Positions 10,273 to 22,594 of a DNA stretch of 64,000 nt are shown in pieces. The notes beneath the pieces are model-generated. The model saw only the letters and a program-made list of their open reading frames with translations, was not told where the DNA came from and made no database searches. The first letter of the stretch is position 1. The number at the start of each line of letters is the position of its first letter. Origin of the DNA: Volutella citrinella (Eukaryota > Ascomycota > Sordariomycetes > Hypocreales > Nectriaceae). The DNA lies in contig JAWZSP010000004.1 of NCBI GenBank assembly GCA_034401135.1, forward strand, positions 3,410,001 to 3,474,000. Direction: 5' to 3'. Both the position numbers and the translations under genes were made by a program.

Positions 10273-13200
10273 TCGCACCCCCAAGTCCCAACTTGGTACA
10301 TCAACAAGAGTCACGCATGGCTAGGCGTTCGGGGTTGTCAAAATAAAGCTGTTTGGATTCGGGCGTATAGAGAAATGTGCATTCAACTTATCCCTCCACG
10401 TGAGAGTTGTGAATACTGCATCGGATGGTCCTTCTGTGAAACGCCTGGTGTGTCGAACCTACGAGAACACGTCCACCGACTCGATCAGAGACCCCATTCA
10501 CGTGCTAATGCCTACTAACGAGGAAATTGTCTACTGGCTCACTGTCGCCCCAACCTAAACATCAGAAATGATTCTGGTTCATTCGCAAGGGGAAAGGGCA
10601 TGGAAGGACCTAGACATTTGGGCCTTCCAAAGTCGCATGGTTAGAAGAGTCCTTGCCTGTGACAAAAATGTTCCAGACCAAGCTCATGACCGCCCTGAAT
10701 TGGGTCCAGCCAACTAACAGAGGAAACTCCATCTTGCGACCGTCGGCCAATGTGGCTGTGCGCTTCGTAAATCTTAGGATGGGGTTTGAGGAGACAATCA
10801 CTCTTAGTATGGCACGAGCCATCCGGGACCAGACAGCAAACATGTATTCATACTGATGGTCGACAGGGTCAACGTCTGGCTGTACTACGTACGACGAGCT
10901 CACAACGCCCATCAAGGCTAGCATGCGCCACTCGCAGCGTCTTCACCTCACCTGACCATGGAGCCCCTGGGAGTCTGCCTCGTCTGCTTGTCCATCTCGG
11001 TAGGGGGGTGGGGGAGGTGCGGTGCTGGTTGTCTGTTGGTTCCTTTAATACCCGCGATATGGTACCACCATCAACGGGCCCAGGCTGTCGGTTTCTTCCA
11101 AGACCCTTCTGACCGCCACTCGGTCTCATGAAACGACCTCTCAGGGGGCCCATGTCCGGAATCATTGTTGCTTTGTTCCGGTGAGGCATCGCGGCAATAA
11201 AGCCATGCCCTTTGCCACTGTGCTTTGTATCCTGTATTCTTGCCCAGGAGGACAAAGCGTGGGCGACGCTCGGCTATAACCGATGCCACAGAGACATCGC
11301 TTAAGGCCAATACCACACAAACCGAACGAAGGATCAATACTATGCAGACGGAGCTTCTTGGCTAGCGGTAATTTGTATAATACTGGTTGCATCGCAGCCC
11401 TATCCACAACCCAGGCGGATCCCCATGTGCTGTCCTATTAGACATTTTGGCCGCTCACAAGGCATCTGCCGCGCAATATGCACGAAGATGCGGTAAGATG
11501 GCGTAAACGCGTGGACTGGGTCACATCCAGCGCTAAAGGTCGCATTTTGTAAGCGACTAGCGGAGACATGTCATTCACTCAAAGCCGTAATATGGATGAG
11601 TGGATGGGTCTCTGTTATTCACGGGACGCGATGCAGAAGCTTCCAGGACCAACCTGCAGAGTTGTCGCGTTCTGCGCTAGAAGTCGTGGCTGCATTGTTT
11701 CCACGCGTTCGGAGGACAGCTCATCTCGCCAATGCAACGCGCCATAATCCTGCGTTGTTAGAGCCAACAGTCTTGGCCAGGACAGTGGGTGGCCGTTGAG
11801 AAAAATGCCCAGGTCAGTCGCCCACATGTGGGAACGACGCGCCAACGACAAGGCCAAGTCGAGAAGCGCGGGCGCCTATGCAATGCATCCCAGACTCAGC
11901 CTCTCGTTCGCCCAGCCCCGCCTGTTGGTAACGGTTCAAGGCCCACCGTACTATCTCGCGAGCTGCTCTTCTTCTGCCGAGGAGGCCGTAGCCAGTGTTA
12001 CCTGCCATGAGCAGTCAAGGCAAGGTCTCAAGGTTGCGGACGTGTCCACCCAACCGCATTGCTGAGCTGGCAGCGAGCACAAGTTTGAGCTCTAGCCCAT
12101 GATAACATCCGGTCCTTTGGTTTGCGCCTGTGACTGCGCCCAGTGTGTGGATCCTGTGACCCAGTTCGGGAATTGATGACCTGGTTCATCAAGGATGCAA
12201 GAGAAGCGAGACGATCGAGAAAACGGAACTTGTCTTCGAAAAAGCAGCCCACCAGGACCTAGGCCATGAGGAGCTACTGGGGCTTTCTCTAGTGTGAGCG
12301 GCTGACCAACGAGGAAATCGAGCAGGTCACCCCGCGCCATGGGTATGAGGGAAAGTACAGGCACTGTCCCGACAATCTGTCTAGCGTTGTGATAACTCAA
12401 ACGATGCAGCAAGCATGGGAAAAGTCATCACACTGGGAACGACTAGGACAGGAATGCCTAGGCTAGTTTCCAGTGGCGTGGGTCAGAGGCAGATCATCGA
12501 GGACCGCGGCTGGCAGGGCTATGCGGTGGGAAGCTGGGAATCTGGGCAATGACCAGAATCACCCGCTCAAGAGCGCCGAGGGGGCTGGAGATGTTCGCGG
12601 ACTTGAGCCAACCATGACGCAGCACCTCCCCGCGGCCGATGACAAGGTTGCAGACGAACATCTAGACATTGATTCCTCACATCCGAACGCGCAGAAGCTC
12701 CACCGATCCGCGCACTGCCAGACGACCGACACACCCTGCTCGTGTCTCGCTGGCTGCTCGACTCGCCTGATCGAACGAGCTGGTGGAGGTGTCAGCGAAC
12801 GTAGGTACACAACCAACAATGGCGCGGCTTGAATGGTTCCAGAGCTGGCAAAAGGCCCGCTCTCCCACCGGTACTAGTGGAGCCAAGCGCTTTTTTTAGT
12901 GCCCAGAGCCGCCGGGACCAGACTACCGGGTTCCAAAAGCCGGTCAGTAAGTGGTCCGTCCCAACTAAGCTAACACTCCCGAAATCCAAGACAGCGGGAA
13001 GAGGGGACGGTGGAGGGGGTCACGTCTCCCGCGGTCACATCTCTCGCGGCCAAGGTCGTTCTGGGCGGATTGGCTGACATCAAGGCTCCATTTGCATACA
13101 CGCGCTGGCCGCGTCGACGCCGGCCAGCGATTCCAGGTACTGCGGCTGGAGAAGCAAGTCCTGCGCCATGGATCTGGCGGCTATTTGAACTGACTCAGTC

Positions 13201-16200
13201 TGCATGCAGTACAGAAGCGTGAGGTACAGTTGTTCATCTGCGACAGGGTCACAGGGCGCTTCGCCAGATACGATCGTCCAGGGGATGTCGGGTCCACAGA
13301 GGGGACCGAGTTGGCTACTTGCGTTTGCTGCGATGAAAACGTTCAGTGTGCGGTTTCACTGTCCGTTCTGCCGAAGGAGGGCGCGAAATAGCTGTCATTG
13401 GTGAGACGCGGGGAGCGCTATTCGAGCGGATCGGGCAATGAATAGTCGACCCTGAACAGACGAGGCCACCATGAAAACTTCAGGCTGACGGGCAGGCTGG
13501 GAGACCAAAGGCCAAGGGGTGTGGTTCAGGCCAGCTGGAATTGTGATGATGGCTTGCAAATAGGACACCCATTTGGGCATTTTGCGAGTCCGCTGTCCCT
13601 CGGCACGGGAGCAGACTGTTACTATTTGCTTGGTTTCTTGCTTGATTGCACGCTTGTTTCCCTCCCGCCCCGACTGAGCAGAAGAGAGGAGGCTGTATCA
13701 CATTCCGTGGACATACCCTCCGATCTCAAAGCGATTTCGTTGGTGGATGAGAGGGCACCCACCTGGATTTAAGCGCCGACGCCTGTCCTCTTTGATGCAG
13801 CCCCACGAGTTGGGCGCGCTGGGATTGTGGGAGGGGCGCCATGGGTCATGGCTGGCCCTTGCAAGGCCAGGGCAGGCCCTGTCCCCCATCCTCCGCAAAG
13901 GGTCGTGACTGGCTGCCTGGTGGTCTTGGGGCGTATCCTGGCTTGTCAGAGTGAGAGACGAAAAAGTAACGCGCACGCAGCCGTAGGGAGGAGAGAGTGG
14001 GTAATTGTGAGATGGAGTCGACAGCGAGAGAGGAAAGGCGAGGTGTGCAGGCAGGTGTGGGTGGGTGGGCGTGCGCCAGAGTGCGCAAAAGAGAGGCGAG
14101 TGGTCAAGAGGCGTGAGCGCCCTCCTTCCTGCCGCCATCCAGAAAGCGGCCGTGGATGTCATCCGCCGCCGTGAGATCCGCTCAAGTCTGCGAAGGGCTA
14201 TTTTGGCGTGGGCAAATTAGTATAGCTGAGGGCGAGCCTTTCCGGATCTGCCTCCTTGCATTGAGAGATTCCGCCTGCCTGTCTCGGCGGGCGTGGGTGT
14301 CGATTGATTGACGGTGGCAGACGGAGGGCCCCAGATACGGATGGTGATGCTAGGTTCTCATCACGGGGTGCGAGTTCTCCAGAACGGCAGCGCGACTCGG
14401 GGAACGGAACGGCACGGCCTGCTGCCTCGAGGAGCAGTCCGGGTCACTGTCAGAGCAAGACGCATCGCTGAGCGTTGCATTGACCACACCCTAACTGCGG
14501 CCGCCAAGACCCTGGGAAAGCCTGAGGCACAGGCACTTGACACCACCCATGATGCGCTTCACCCGCATACAAAGAGGCAAGCGCAGGGTCCGCCCGCCAG
14601 GTTGAGGCAGCGCAACCGGATGGCAGGCGCACCACAGGTATGGGTCGCATTTCGTCTGCTTGCCCAGCGTACCTCCCACAGCCCTGGCGGGACTGTACAT
14701 AATACTGGTACTAGTAGTACCTTACCCAAGATCGATCACATCCAGTAGCAGTGACAGAACAATTTCTACTGATAACTAGTAGTTCATCACAAGAGCCCAT
14801 ACGAACTTCTCAACTTGGCGTCGCTTCTCCTTGCCTCTACAGCCTTGAAGAATAAGGCCCAGATGATAGATAGCACCTGGCTGCCATAGTCATTGATCTG
14901 GCTACAGTCTTTCGGTTCGGGTCGGTTAGGAAGTACTCATCGAGCTTCCTTCCAGATGTCTCACTGTAGGCAACTTGGGCTCCATCGGCCTTCGCCTGCA
15001 TTACCCTACATGTTGGATTGACTTGCCTCGCCTGCAGCCAGCTGGATGCTCATGACGTTTCTATTCGGCAATTTAATCGTCGTCACCGTACCCTCTCCCC
15101 GTCAAATGACCGCAATGGCGTCCGTCCGTGCTGCAAAGCTGCAAGAACTGCGTTGCTGCCAACTCCACAACATGTGGTGCGCCCTATCAAGGAGCATCCC
15201 CATCATCCATCTTCGTCCAACATCGCCTCCTGGCCTACCCATTTTGTGCAGGAAGATTGCCTGAAGCCTGCACCAACACGGATAGACTGCATCTGCTGAA
15301 CCCACCTCGGTCCACACTCGTCCCGACAGCTCTCAGGTTTGCAGGCATTCGTCTCTGCGACTGAGCTTGTAACGCGCCGAGCTCTAACCGCAGAGCCCCT
15401 CCTGGCCACAGCTCACAGGCCTCTGCTTGACGTTTCGACTTGCTTTCTCTCGACGCGTACCGCCCCATTTCCTCTACCCACCAGGAAAAACAACAAAAAC
15501 ATCACCGCTGCCCAATCTGGGCTGCTGTGCTGGCGACGTTGGGCCTCATCTCAGACCATTCGCCCATTCACGGTTGCCTTCGCCTACAACCACCGTCAGC
15601 GAGCACCACCACCACAACCACAACCACAACCACCACAACGGACGCACATCCGCCTCCCGCTTCCCGTCTCCCGCACCTCAGCGATTAGCTCGGAAGCCAC
15701 CTTGCCAGCCCTGGGACCAACGGCCCTGCGGCTTTGGATACCCCAGGCCAAAGGCACCCCCGCTACTACCTACCCAAGCTACCGTCCAGCTGCACCCCGC
15801 TGGGGCCGCTGTAGCAGAGGCTGCCTGTAGCTCAATGCTCGGCGGACAGACTCGGCCTAGGCACTACTAAGAGCACGGCCGACCAGGGTGCTCACTCCCC
15901 CCAACCCCGGTCCGGCTGCGTCTACGGTCTGCTGGGTCGTTTCCCATCGCTTCGATCGCCGCCAGCTCGCGCTTCTCTCTTCTTTAACCTGCCGCCCTCC
16001 ATCCTTCCCATACACCATACGCTGTGGTCTGTGTGAGAATCACTGCAGCCTGCCTTGTTTCGGGAGCTTCCAAATGTCCTGAGCCGGCCCCGTTAGCCTC
16101 CCCTCTTACACCATTGTCTCTACAGTCGATCCTGTGCTCTCTTTCATATCAGGTCGGAGGATTCAGCCCGAGGGACTGCGGCCAGCTTCTTGGCCGCCTC

Positions 16201-16422
16201 ACCACCAGGCCCGCTTCGCGACCACCCACGCACCAGCACCGCCCGTCCATCGAAACGCCTCCATCAGCCGACGATTTAGTTTATGAGGACCCGTCTCGCC
16301 CATTGAGCTTACTCTCACACCTCCCTCGAGACGGCAAGGCTTTCTTGGCTCCGAATCCTCCAGCAGCGGCTGACCGCGACTTCGCGCCATAGCTTGAGGG
16401 TTATCTCACGTCGGCTCCCGCC
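10273..16422. other. Long gene-free stretch and 5' leader of the helical-repeat gene
   Basis: About 6.1 kb without a gene I can support. Between about 10.3 and 15 kb there are only short or non-ATG frames with no recognisable protein. From about 15.0 to 16.4 kb the plus strand becomes pyrimidine-rich, with CCACAA-type repeats and T/C runs, as in long fungal 5' UTRs. This is probably transcribed leader, perhaps with introns, of the gene starting at 16423. Confidence 0.5.
15605..15640 (+). repeat. CCACAA/CCACCA simple repeat
   Basis: An imperfect run of CCACCA and CCACAA units in the presumed leader of the gene at 16423. It is directly visible and not coding in any recognised gene. Confidence 0.8.
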
Positions 16423-18887
16423 ATGGCGCTCGAAGCACCCTTGAGGTCATCCACTGGAAACATACAATTCCCATTTGTTCACCGCCAGAAAGACATGTCC
16501 GTGCCATCTGACAATGAGAGCCTTCGCTCTCCATTCAGAGTAGTGTATGTTCACCTGCTTCATAGACAGTCGTCACCCCTCATTAGCTAACTAACGAAAA
16601 CACAGCTCCTCTCCCCCCTCTATGACCGACTCCCTCTCCTTGAGACCCAGCTCCGCCAATCGAATGTCGGCAAATAACATTGGCATCTTGAGCCCGTCCG
16701 ATATCGTAGGGCCGTCACCTGTGACTTCAAATGGGACTGAAACGACAGAGATCGAAGATGATGTTTCTGAGGATGTTCACATCGAGTCCAAGCGCACCAC
16801 TACCGGCCGGTCCGAGGTAGTTGAATTATTCGTTGTTTCCCATCACATCAATGACTAACTCGGTAGCAGCTTCTAATGCTTACGACCAACCTGCCAGATA
16901 GTGTGCGCCAATCCAACACGGAGGAAGCTGTATCAGTCATTCACGCACCGGAAAGCTTCTCCAAATGGGTTTGTCGCCTTGCTCTAAGATGTCATGAAGA
17001 TGATGAGATTAATTCTTGAATAGACTGGCTCTGATACATTGACGCAACACAGCCTGCCAAGCGAGACCAGCGACAGATCATCACCCCGATCCGACCCTGC
17101 AAGTCTAGCTGCGCTGAATGGCTCCCCTGAGACGGTTGGTTCCTCATCTTGCTGTGTTTCTTTCCCACGTTTATATATTCTGACCTTGCATTAGACATCT
17201 GGCCCACCCATGCGGCCACAGCTCTCGACCAACGTCCATCCGGTTCGGTATAGCCTCGACAACGCTACGCCCCAGGCTCAAGACTTGCAGTCGATGTTAG
17301 AGGAGAACGCGCGGCTGCGCTCCAGCAGCACTAGCAGTCTCGAGAGTTAGTCACCATTAGGCGGATAGTTTGGCATCGCTAACGTGCATACAGAAATCGA
17401 TGAGCAAACCGAGGCTGAGGGTGATGATGATGACTACGCCTCTGATATGTTGACAAGGCCTCGAGAGGACGCCGAAATTGTTGCATTAAGAAGTGCCCTC
17501 CAAGAATGCTGGACACTCTGCAACACTCTCGCTAACCTAAGCTCTATCCACCGGGCCCGAGTTTTCAATAGCTCTGGCACCCCAGATGCACATGAAAAAG
17601 CATGGAAGACCTGTTGGAAACTCTGCCAGCAGCTGTATGACAATCGAGATGAGGACAAGAGCGCGTTCAGTATTCTAATGAGCCTGGATCTCTGTCGCGA
17701 GTTTTGTCAGGCCCTCTTTGACGTTCGTGAGCGTCAGGATGAGTTGGCGGATTCTGTTCTCCGTGTCAGTTTTGAGCTCAACAACCAGTAAGTGGCTGAT
17801 GGAGGATCGATCATCTCATGTCTCGCAACTAACGATTCAAAGTCTCTTTACTGCCCAAGACCGTGGCCTTCCAGAGGAATTCCGAGAACGAACGTTGGAT
17901 TTTTATATCACTCTCTGCCATCGCCTGATGAAGCAGCGCAGCGAGTTTATAGAGGAAAGTGACCAGCTTCTACGGGCTTGCTGGGCCCTCGCGGAGATGC
18001 TCTTCAACATCCGCCAAAACACTCGAGACGGACAGCGTCCGGACGAGGAGCTTCTTGGCTCCGCTGTGCAGGCCTGTTGGGATCTTTGCGACATCTTCAG
18101 GAATGGATGGACCCAGGTTCGACCGGAACGATCCACCCCACGCCCTGGCCAAGTCAGCTTTCTCCAGTCCATTGACCAGAGTGGACGCCAGAGCCAGGCT
18201 TCGAACAGATCATCGCATTATTCAAAGCGCGAGAGTGTGAAGAGTTCCCGCCAGGAAGAGAAGCCCAGGAAGCCAGCGCCCGCACTTGTGCCAGAGACCC
18301 CGGTCACCGAGTTTGAGGACACGCCGATATCCCCAGAAAGCCGCTCCCCTACAATGCCTAATATTCTTGTTCTTGGGGCAACCAGCGACAGCGGCCGTGG
18401 TGGAAGATGGTCCAGCAGCGCCTCTCAGCTGTCCAGCTACTCCAAGAGCAGTGCGAGGACCTCGAGCACGGCAACAACAACGGCGACCTCCGAGGACGTC
18501 AACGTGACTAGGGCAAAGGTTCTCGTGCTGAGAGCCGCCATGAATCTCGGATTTGACCGTGAGTCGATATCAGACTCCAAGGCTGCAGCCACGGCGCTGC
18601 AAAAGTTCGTCAAAGACCTTCCTGGTGGGTGCTTTGGGCCCAGCGTTGCGCATGCGCAGCTCCTGGCGCAGTACCAGAACTCGGTCCTCACAGACGGTAT
18701 TATCCCACGTCACCACATCCTACCAGCCCGCGGGAAACGAGTCTCGTCTCAGGACATGGCGAAGAGCATATACACGATGGTCAAGAGCTCGCAGCGATAC
18801 ACCTACCTCCGCGAGCTCTTCAGATTTGTTTTCCAGTTCCCGATTTCCGAAGTTGAATCACGGAGAAACGTCACCATTGTGGTTTAA
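16423..18887 (+). CDS. Conserved fungal protein with seven C-W-x-L-C helical repeats
   Basis: Seven exons: 16423-16544, 16606-16816, 16870-16968, 17024-17134, 17195-17345, 17394-17787 and 17843-18887, giving 710 residues from MALEAPLRSS. I do not recognise a named family. Residues 1-230 are Ser/Pro/Thr-rich and look disordered. A short acidic stretch (about 235-250) leads into residues about 268-455, where a motif of the form C-W-x-L-C-x-x-L-F recurs seven times at 25-35-residue spacing, predicting a helical solenoid. A second Ser/Thr-rich linker follows. The last about 150 residues, from the segment VTRAKVLVLRAAMNLGFD to the end, look globular and conserved. Exon 3 has a NAGNAG acceptor (TAGCAG) that can add or drop one Gln. 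No signal peptide or membrane span is seen. Function unknown; a scaffold or adaptor role is only a guess from the architecture. Confidence 0.88.
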
Positions 18888-19556
18888 CATGGTCGACATT
18901 CCAGCTGGGCCCGATTGAAAGATTTGTTCTAGGAAAATGAGCATCTCACCGTGCCCCCCCCCCCTTCACCCTCCCCCTCACCCCCTACCTGCAACCCACG
19001 AACAACATATTTTTATATTTCCTCCTCCAGATGTACTCTACGACAGCCGGAAGCCAGATTTTGCTATCACATCGGCCTTGCATTACGACTATTGCGCGTG
19101 GCTGGCGGCGAGATTGATCTGCGTTGGGTACATCCGTTTACATTACTAGCACCATACAACTGAGCATTGAGGACTCCGACGAGATGGAGTCTGAGTGGGC
19201 GGTCTATTCGTTTCTACATGCAAGATACCCAGATGGAAGGATAAGGCGTCAAGATGACTTGGTGATGAGAAGATGGATTTCAACGACTTCAAGAAAGGTG
19301 CAAGTTTCATACTAGGGAATGGCCTCACGTTTTGGTATGGCGCTGCTTTACGGCCCAATCTGAGATTTGCTGACGAAGGAGACGTGTAATTTTTGCCCTG
19401 GAAGACTCCCTTGCCTAAATAAAGATATCTATCCAACCAACGCTGAGAAGATGACGGTCCTTAACCCCTCTGTATCCCAGTCTTGTTTGCTTGCTCCCAA
19501 AGCACCAAAGAACGCTTGCAACGCCGGCCGACTCGCCATAGACATGTCGACTCATC
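18888..19556. other. Tail-to-tail spacer with C-rich tract
   Basis: A 669-bp spacer between two convergent genes, containing both 3' UTRs. A C-rich tract occurs at about 18953-18992. No gene is visible. Confidence 0.55.
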
Positions 19557-21434
19557 TCACTCGTCTCGTTTCTCACAGAAAGCTTGTGGGTAGTCTGGGT
19601 TCTCTGTCGCATCGTCACGGTTCGGTATCGTGGGACTCGACGGTATTCCCTCGTTGTTTGAAGCAATCTCGAGATAGGGGTCAACATAGGCTCCGAAGTC
19701 GATGGCATCGGAGTTGAGAAGATCGGTGAAATTGGTCGTTGGCATCGGCATCGACATCGGCATCGACATCGGCATCAACGTTGGCATCGTAGTCTGCATC
19801 GTCGTCGTCGGCGGCATCGGCATCATCGTCGGCGGGGGCATCGACGGGGGCATCGACTGGGTCAGGGGAAAGGGCATAATGTTTAGCGGCGAGGGGGTCT
19901 GTTCGTTGGGTCGTCCGTCACTATCATGCGGGAAAGTCGCAGTGTCAAAATCGGCCGTCAGTACACCATGAGGGTCTTGGGGATAGCCCATTACAGGCTC
20001 GGCTTCCGAGCTTACGACGTTCTTGCTAGCTTCCAGGCCCGTGGAGAGGGGAGCCTGCACCATTGAGGCTCCTCCTTGGTTGGCGCCGGATGTTGGCGTC
20101 AGGGTCGGGAGACTGATTGGCGTTGCCACTGCGCCGTCCTGGCTCAGGAACGGCATGTCGGACAGTTGGAGGGCGCCAGAGGTCCGGGGCTGCATATCCA
20201 GGGGACCCGGTGGTACAGCGTTCCACTGGCTGCCACAGGTCTGGGGCAGAGCATTCATGTGTCGCGAAGGGCGTTGCTGGGTGGCTTGGCCATTGTGGGC
20301 AGATCCCATGTTGCCAGCCAAGCTCTGGTATGAAGGCATCAGCATCGGCATCGTCGAGGACACGGGCAGCTGCTGCCTGCCCGCCAGGACAAGGTTGTTG
20401 TCCTGTTTGCAGAGCTGGGAGTACGGGAGGCTCTGGAGTTGGGCTTGGGGCATCGTGGACATCGTGGGCATCGTCTGCTGTGTGGGCCAGGCGGACTGGT
20501 AAGGGCCATTCGGCTGGAAGTTGTTTCTGTAGCCGCTCTGCGCTTGGTTGGTCATTCCGAGGGTGGCGAGCGACAAGGCAGTATTGGTCGCCATGCCAGG
20601 CTGGGCAGTCCCAAAGGCGTTTGTCTCAGTGCCGTATCCCTGGGCGTTTTGCCAGTTTCCCATGTTGGGCTGGCCGTTGCTCTGAAATGCTTCGAGAGCG
20701 CTCGGGTCCTTCTGATGGAACCCGTACGGCCCATTCTGAGGGACAAAGCCCAAAGCCGGAGACAGGAGGTTCTGGCAGTCTGCCGAGGCTGGGAGGTTTG
20801 CGGGCAGGGTCTGCTGCGACCCAATTCCCAGCGAACCTTGGAACGCCGTCTGGGGTGGGAAGTCGGCGATGGGCATTCCATACTGGGCTTGCTGGGCGAG
20901 GAACTGGGTTGGGTTGGCTGTCAGCTGGCTGGGCCCAGCCGAGGCCGCAAGTCGAGAGTCGGCATCTGGCTTGTTATCCAACGACGGCTGCGGAGGGTCG
21001 AGCATGGGACGCTTCTTCTCGGAGCTGCCACTGGAGGAGAGGGGTAAGTCGTTGGTATTAAGAAGGAACAATGGGATCATACCCGTCGTCGTTGTCCGTT
21101 TTCTTCCGCTTCCTTACATTTCGGGAGTTGATCATGGCGGTGCTAAAAGGGTTGGGGTTCATCTGGTCAGAATTTGTCCACTAACACGAAGAACACGGAG
21201 GGAGGGGACGACGAGCTGGCGTCATGTTTCAGAGATTACGGGGGCACTCCAAACATACCCAAACCTGGGGTCTTTGCCATATTTATTCTTGACGTAGCGA
21301 AGCTGGTTGGGGGTGAGACGTCTGCCGAACTGCTTGTCGTATGCGTTGGTGATTATAGTGCCGTCTGTGCCATTGACAAAGTACTCAAGGAGAAACTTGA
21401 TCTCAGCATCCGTGTAGATGGTCTGGCCAACCAT
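19557..21434 (-). CDS. Putative transcription factor with N-terminal Myb/SANT-like helical domain
   Basis: Three exons: 21259-21434, 21083-21142 and 19557-21030, giving 569 residues. The N-terminal 60 residues (starting MVGQTIYTDAEIKFLL, with TNAYDKQFGRRLTPNQ and LRYVKNKYGKDPRFG) form a compact helical domain that looks like the Myb/SANT-like or HTH DNA-binding modules of fungal regulators. It is followed by a basic, NLS-like KRKK. The remaining about 480 residues are rich in Gln, Pro, Met, Ser and Asn with few hydrophobic clusters, as in activation domains. Near the C-terminus is a run of Met-Pro and Met-Ser dipeptides encoded by a hexanucleotide repeat. Exon 2 is only 60 nt, but phases close perfectly (Phe-Gly to Thr-Ala, Asp-Gly to Gly-Ser). 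The assignment as a regulator is inferred from architecture; no target is known. Confidence 0.8.
19741..19858 (-). repeat. In-frame hexanucleotide repeat (GATGCC/GATGTC on the minus strand)
   Basis: Imperfect GATGCC and GATGTC units within the coding region of the Myb/SANT-like gene, encoding Met-Pro and Met-Ser dipeptides. Units are in frame, so length changes would alter the protein without a frameshift. Confidence 0.85.
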
Positions 21435-22594
21435 CTTGAATTATTGAGTTATGTCTTTTTGTGTTGTTGATAGTAAAAATAGTGGAGGAAAACCAAATAA
21501 TAATGTCGTGGGTGGTGATAAAAAAAACTACGCATTGAGTGGTTAGAAATATTGGAATGAATAAAGGCAGCGATTTAATGAATGGTGAGCACAAAGGGTA
21601 GGCGCGAAGAGCAGATGTTGGGAGTTGAACCCCCGAAGTGTATGTGAAGTTGAAGAGAGCGAGAGCTGCGAGAAGAGTGAAGCAGGGCCCCCATCCACCG
21701 ACGACAATGGGAAGAAAGCAGAAACGGGCAAAGCGCACAAACCTGTAAAGCAGAAAGAGACACTGCGCACGAAAAGCAAGGGAAGAAGGGAAAGTATTAG
21801 AGGGGAAAGTGAGAGATTGCCCCTATTTATCGTCAGCAGAGGCTTGAGACAGACATGGGCGTCCCCAAATCACCGTAGCAAAACGTATGGAAGAGCTCAA
21901 GAGAGCAGCTGCGAGGTGTAGCAGACTCCAAGGGCAAAGAGAGAGCGCGTACTCAATGGTGCCACGAGGAGTGTCCCGTTCCCGAGTAGAGTGTTGAATC
22001 AGGGCCAAGGTGTATTAGTGCATGTCGATGGATGTTGCTGGCGGCCTTGACTGAGGGTTCGTCGGTTGCGTACAGTCACAGCGTGTACGTTTTTGGTGTT
22101 TCTTGTTAGGAGTGCGAGGGTAGTGGTGAAGAAGAGAGAAAGAGAAGCAGGAGAAGGGGAGGAGGGTGCTCATAAATGGGAAATGCTCTTGTCGAGGCCG
22201 AGGAGGAGGCATTCGGGGCAGCGGTGATTAACTAACTGATAAGGGAGGGAGTTGTTGAGGAGAAGAGGCAGTAAATGGGTGTAGGAGGAGGATGGTGCCT
22301 GTGAGGGTGGTCACGCGGACACGGACATGGTGGTGATGCGGTGCAGGAGAACGACAACGGCATCACAGAGGAGTCGACGTCAATGGCATCAATTCATGGA
22401 AACTCGCTCTATCCTGTAACGCGTCCCTTGCGTTTCCTTGCCCAATCACTCTGCGTTGTGCGGTGAATTGGTTGTGTCTATGTCTATTTGTCGTTGCATC
22501 ATGGACAACCGTCATGATTCCTGTACGTGAATTACCCTCCCCCAACAACTCCCAACAACTCCCAGTCATGGTGTCGCACCAATGCAGCCGCACA
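21435..22594. other. Upstream region of the Myb/SANT-like gene
   Basis: About 1.16 kb between the start of the putative factor and the 3' end of the methyltransferase gene, both on the minus strand. Read on the minus strand it is pyrimidine-rich (about 22120-22300 and 21640-21800), as expected of a long 5' leader. Several short ATG-started frames could act as upstream ORFs. Confidence 0.5.

Noticed and set aside
10610..10924. 104-codon ATG-started frame on the minus strand with a hydrophobic end
   Set aside because: No homology, no promoter or splice evidence; indistinguishable from chance.
19260..19378. Box C (GTGATGA) followed about 100 nt later by CTGA, possible snoRNA
   Set aside because: No terminal stem and no rRNA-complementary guide upstream of the CTGA; located in a 3' UTR.
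20117..21061. 314-codon open frame antisense to the Myb/SANT-like gene
   Set aside because: A shadow produced by the repetitive Gln/Met/Pro-rich coding sequence on the other strand.
21600..21680. tRNA-like B box (GGTTCAACTCC on the minus strand)
   Set aside because: The T-stem pairs only three of five positions and no A box or cloverleaf can be drawn.
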